Of a DNA stretch of 64,000 bases, positions 63,275-64,000 are shown piece by piece. The translations under genes were made by a program, and so were the position numbers. The DNA comes from Absidia repens (taxonomy: Eukaryota > Mucoromycota > Mucoromycetes > Mucorales > Cunninghamellaceae): positions 1,984,001 to 2,048,000 of the forward strand of contig MCGE01000001.1 of the NCBI GenBank assembly GCA_002105175.1, given 5' to 3'. The notes beneath the pieces were generated by a model. The model saw only the letters and a list, made by a program, of their open reading frames with translations, was not told the DNA's origin and did no database searches. Within the stretch, counting starts at the first letter, position 1. Each line of letters begins with the position of its first letter.

Positions 63275-64000
63275 ATTTGATTCTCTTTTTTTTTTTTATG
63301 TATACATTGGAAAAAAGAGGGGGGTTTGTTTTTGTAGTAGTAATAGTATCTTCTCTTTATACATGACACTTCTTTTTTTATTGACACAATGAACGCTTTA
63401 ATAAAAAAAAATTATTTTATGTATTGATTGATTTTTTATTTTGGTATGCGTGAATGATTTGTGATGGTGATGATGACAAGACGAAAATAGGGAAAGGCGG
63501 CTGATTTGAATAGTGCAACGGAAATGATGATGATCAGGGCAGAAAAATGGCCCGAGTGAATGGATCAATTTTTCTGAAGTACAGAATATAAAAGGGGAGG
63601 GTCATCATGGCTGATCAAATTATACGCATCATTGATCACGGTATATTCAAAATGGAATAATGTACTATTGGAAGACTGTTATAAAATGGGGGGGGGGGCG
63701 GTGATGGTCCAAAAAAAAAAAAAAAAAGCTCTCTGCGCATCATTGAATGAATGGGAGTAAATGGGATAATCACAGAAGACAAATAAATATCTTTTTGATT
63801 TTGACTTTATTATATACACAAGAAGTTTGATTTTGGAGATATTGTATAAAAAATAATAATAGTGATTTTAGAGAAAGAAAAAAGGATTTTGGGATGAGCA
63901 GGAGGAAAGGGTATTGGGTAGAATAAAAAAAAAAAAAAAGAGTAAGATATAAATAAATAGATAAAAAAAATTGCGAATAGTAATAATAACAACAAGAGGA
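63275..64000. other. 3' flank of eS19 to the window end
   Basis: Poly(A) signal at 63400, a G run (63689-63697), A runs (63711-63727, 63928-63939), otherwise AT-rich. No gene start or end was recognised. Confidence 0.5.

Overview
The window is nuclear DNA from a filamentous, early-diverging fungus, most likely a Mucoromycota (Mucorales-like) species. This is inferred from short GT-AG introns (about 50-110 nt) in nearly every gene, AT-rich and T-tract-rich spacers, an AreA/Nit2-type GATA factor, a SAP-domain TKL kinase, and a typical fungal set of peroxisomal, actin-patch and replication proteins. I reconstructed exons by hand; the joined frames stay open and match family landmarks, except at one site in the transporter gene.

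Layout. 0-5.5 kb: mitochondrial uS7 and an Apd1/Aim32-type [2Fe-2S] protein on the minus strand, then the splicing factor RBM22/Slt11 (minus), which shares a 229-bp divergent promoter with MCM4 (plus, 5.8-9.7 kb). 10.8-12.9 kb: AreA-like GATA factor. 15.8-17.9 kb: Prm10/ThrE-type membrane protein (minus). 19.5-23.4 kb: kinesin-4-like motor. 24.6-27.5 kb: MFS transporter with a one-base frame break. 31.8-33.4 kb: stomatin-like protein (minus). 45.0-47.4 kb: WRN-type 3'-5' exonuclease with a long basic low-complexity region. 47.7-49.5 kb: Ysc84/SH3YL1-type actin-patch protein. 49.8-50.6 kb: SCP2 protein. 53.8-56.4 kb: acyl-CoA oxidase. 57.7-59.7 kb: SAP-TKL kinase. 62.4-63.3 kb: ribosomal protein eS19.

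Between 27.5 and 45 kb, apart from the stomatin-like gene, lies a nest of repeats: two TIR elements of about 0.9 kb with TA target duplications, three solo LTRs each with a perfect 5-bp target duplication, three copies of a longer non-coding unit (two in tandem, one inverted, giving a 0.7-kb near-identical inverted repeat), and a G-rich minisatellite. The least explained feature is a non-coding repeat family found throughout the window. About 13 copies share a core that can fold into a stem, followed by AATAAA-rich blocks. Six copies start at a near-identical GC-box/E-box motif (CCCGCCCACGTG), and in three of these a second, different arm diverges from the same motif.

Functional links: SCP2 and acyl-CoA oxidase both end in the peroxisomal signal AKL, pointing to fatty-acid beta-oxidation. 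The Apd1-like protein ends in LSW, which fits the C-terminal signal read by cytosolic Fe-S assembly. The TKL kinase lacks the usual VAIK lysine and carries a lysine at the position used by WNK kinases.
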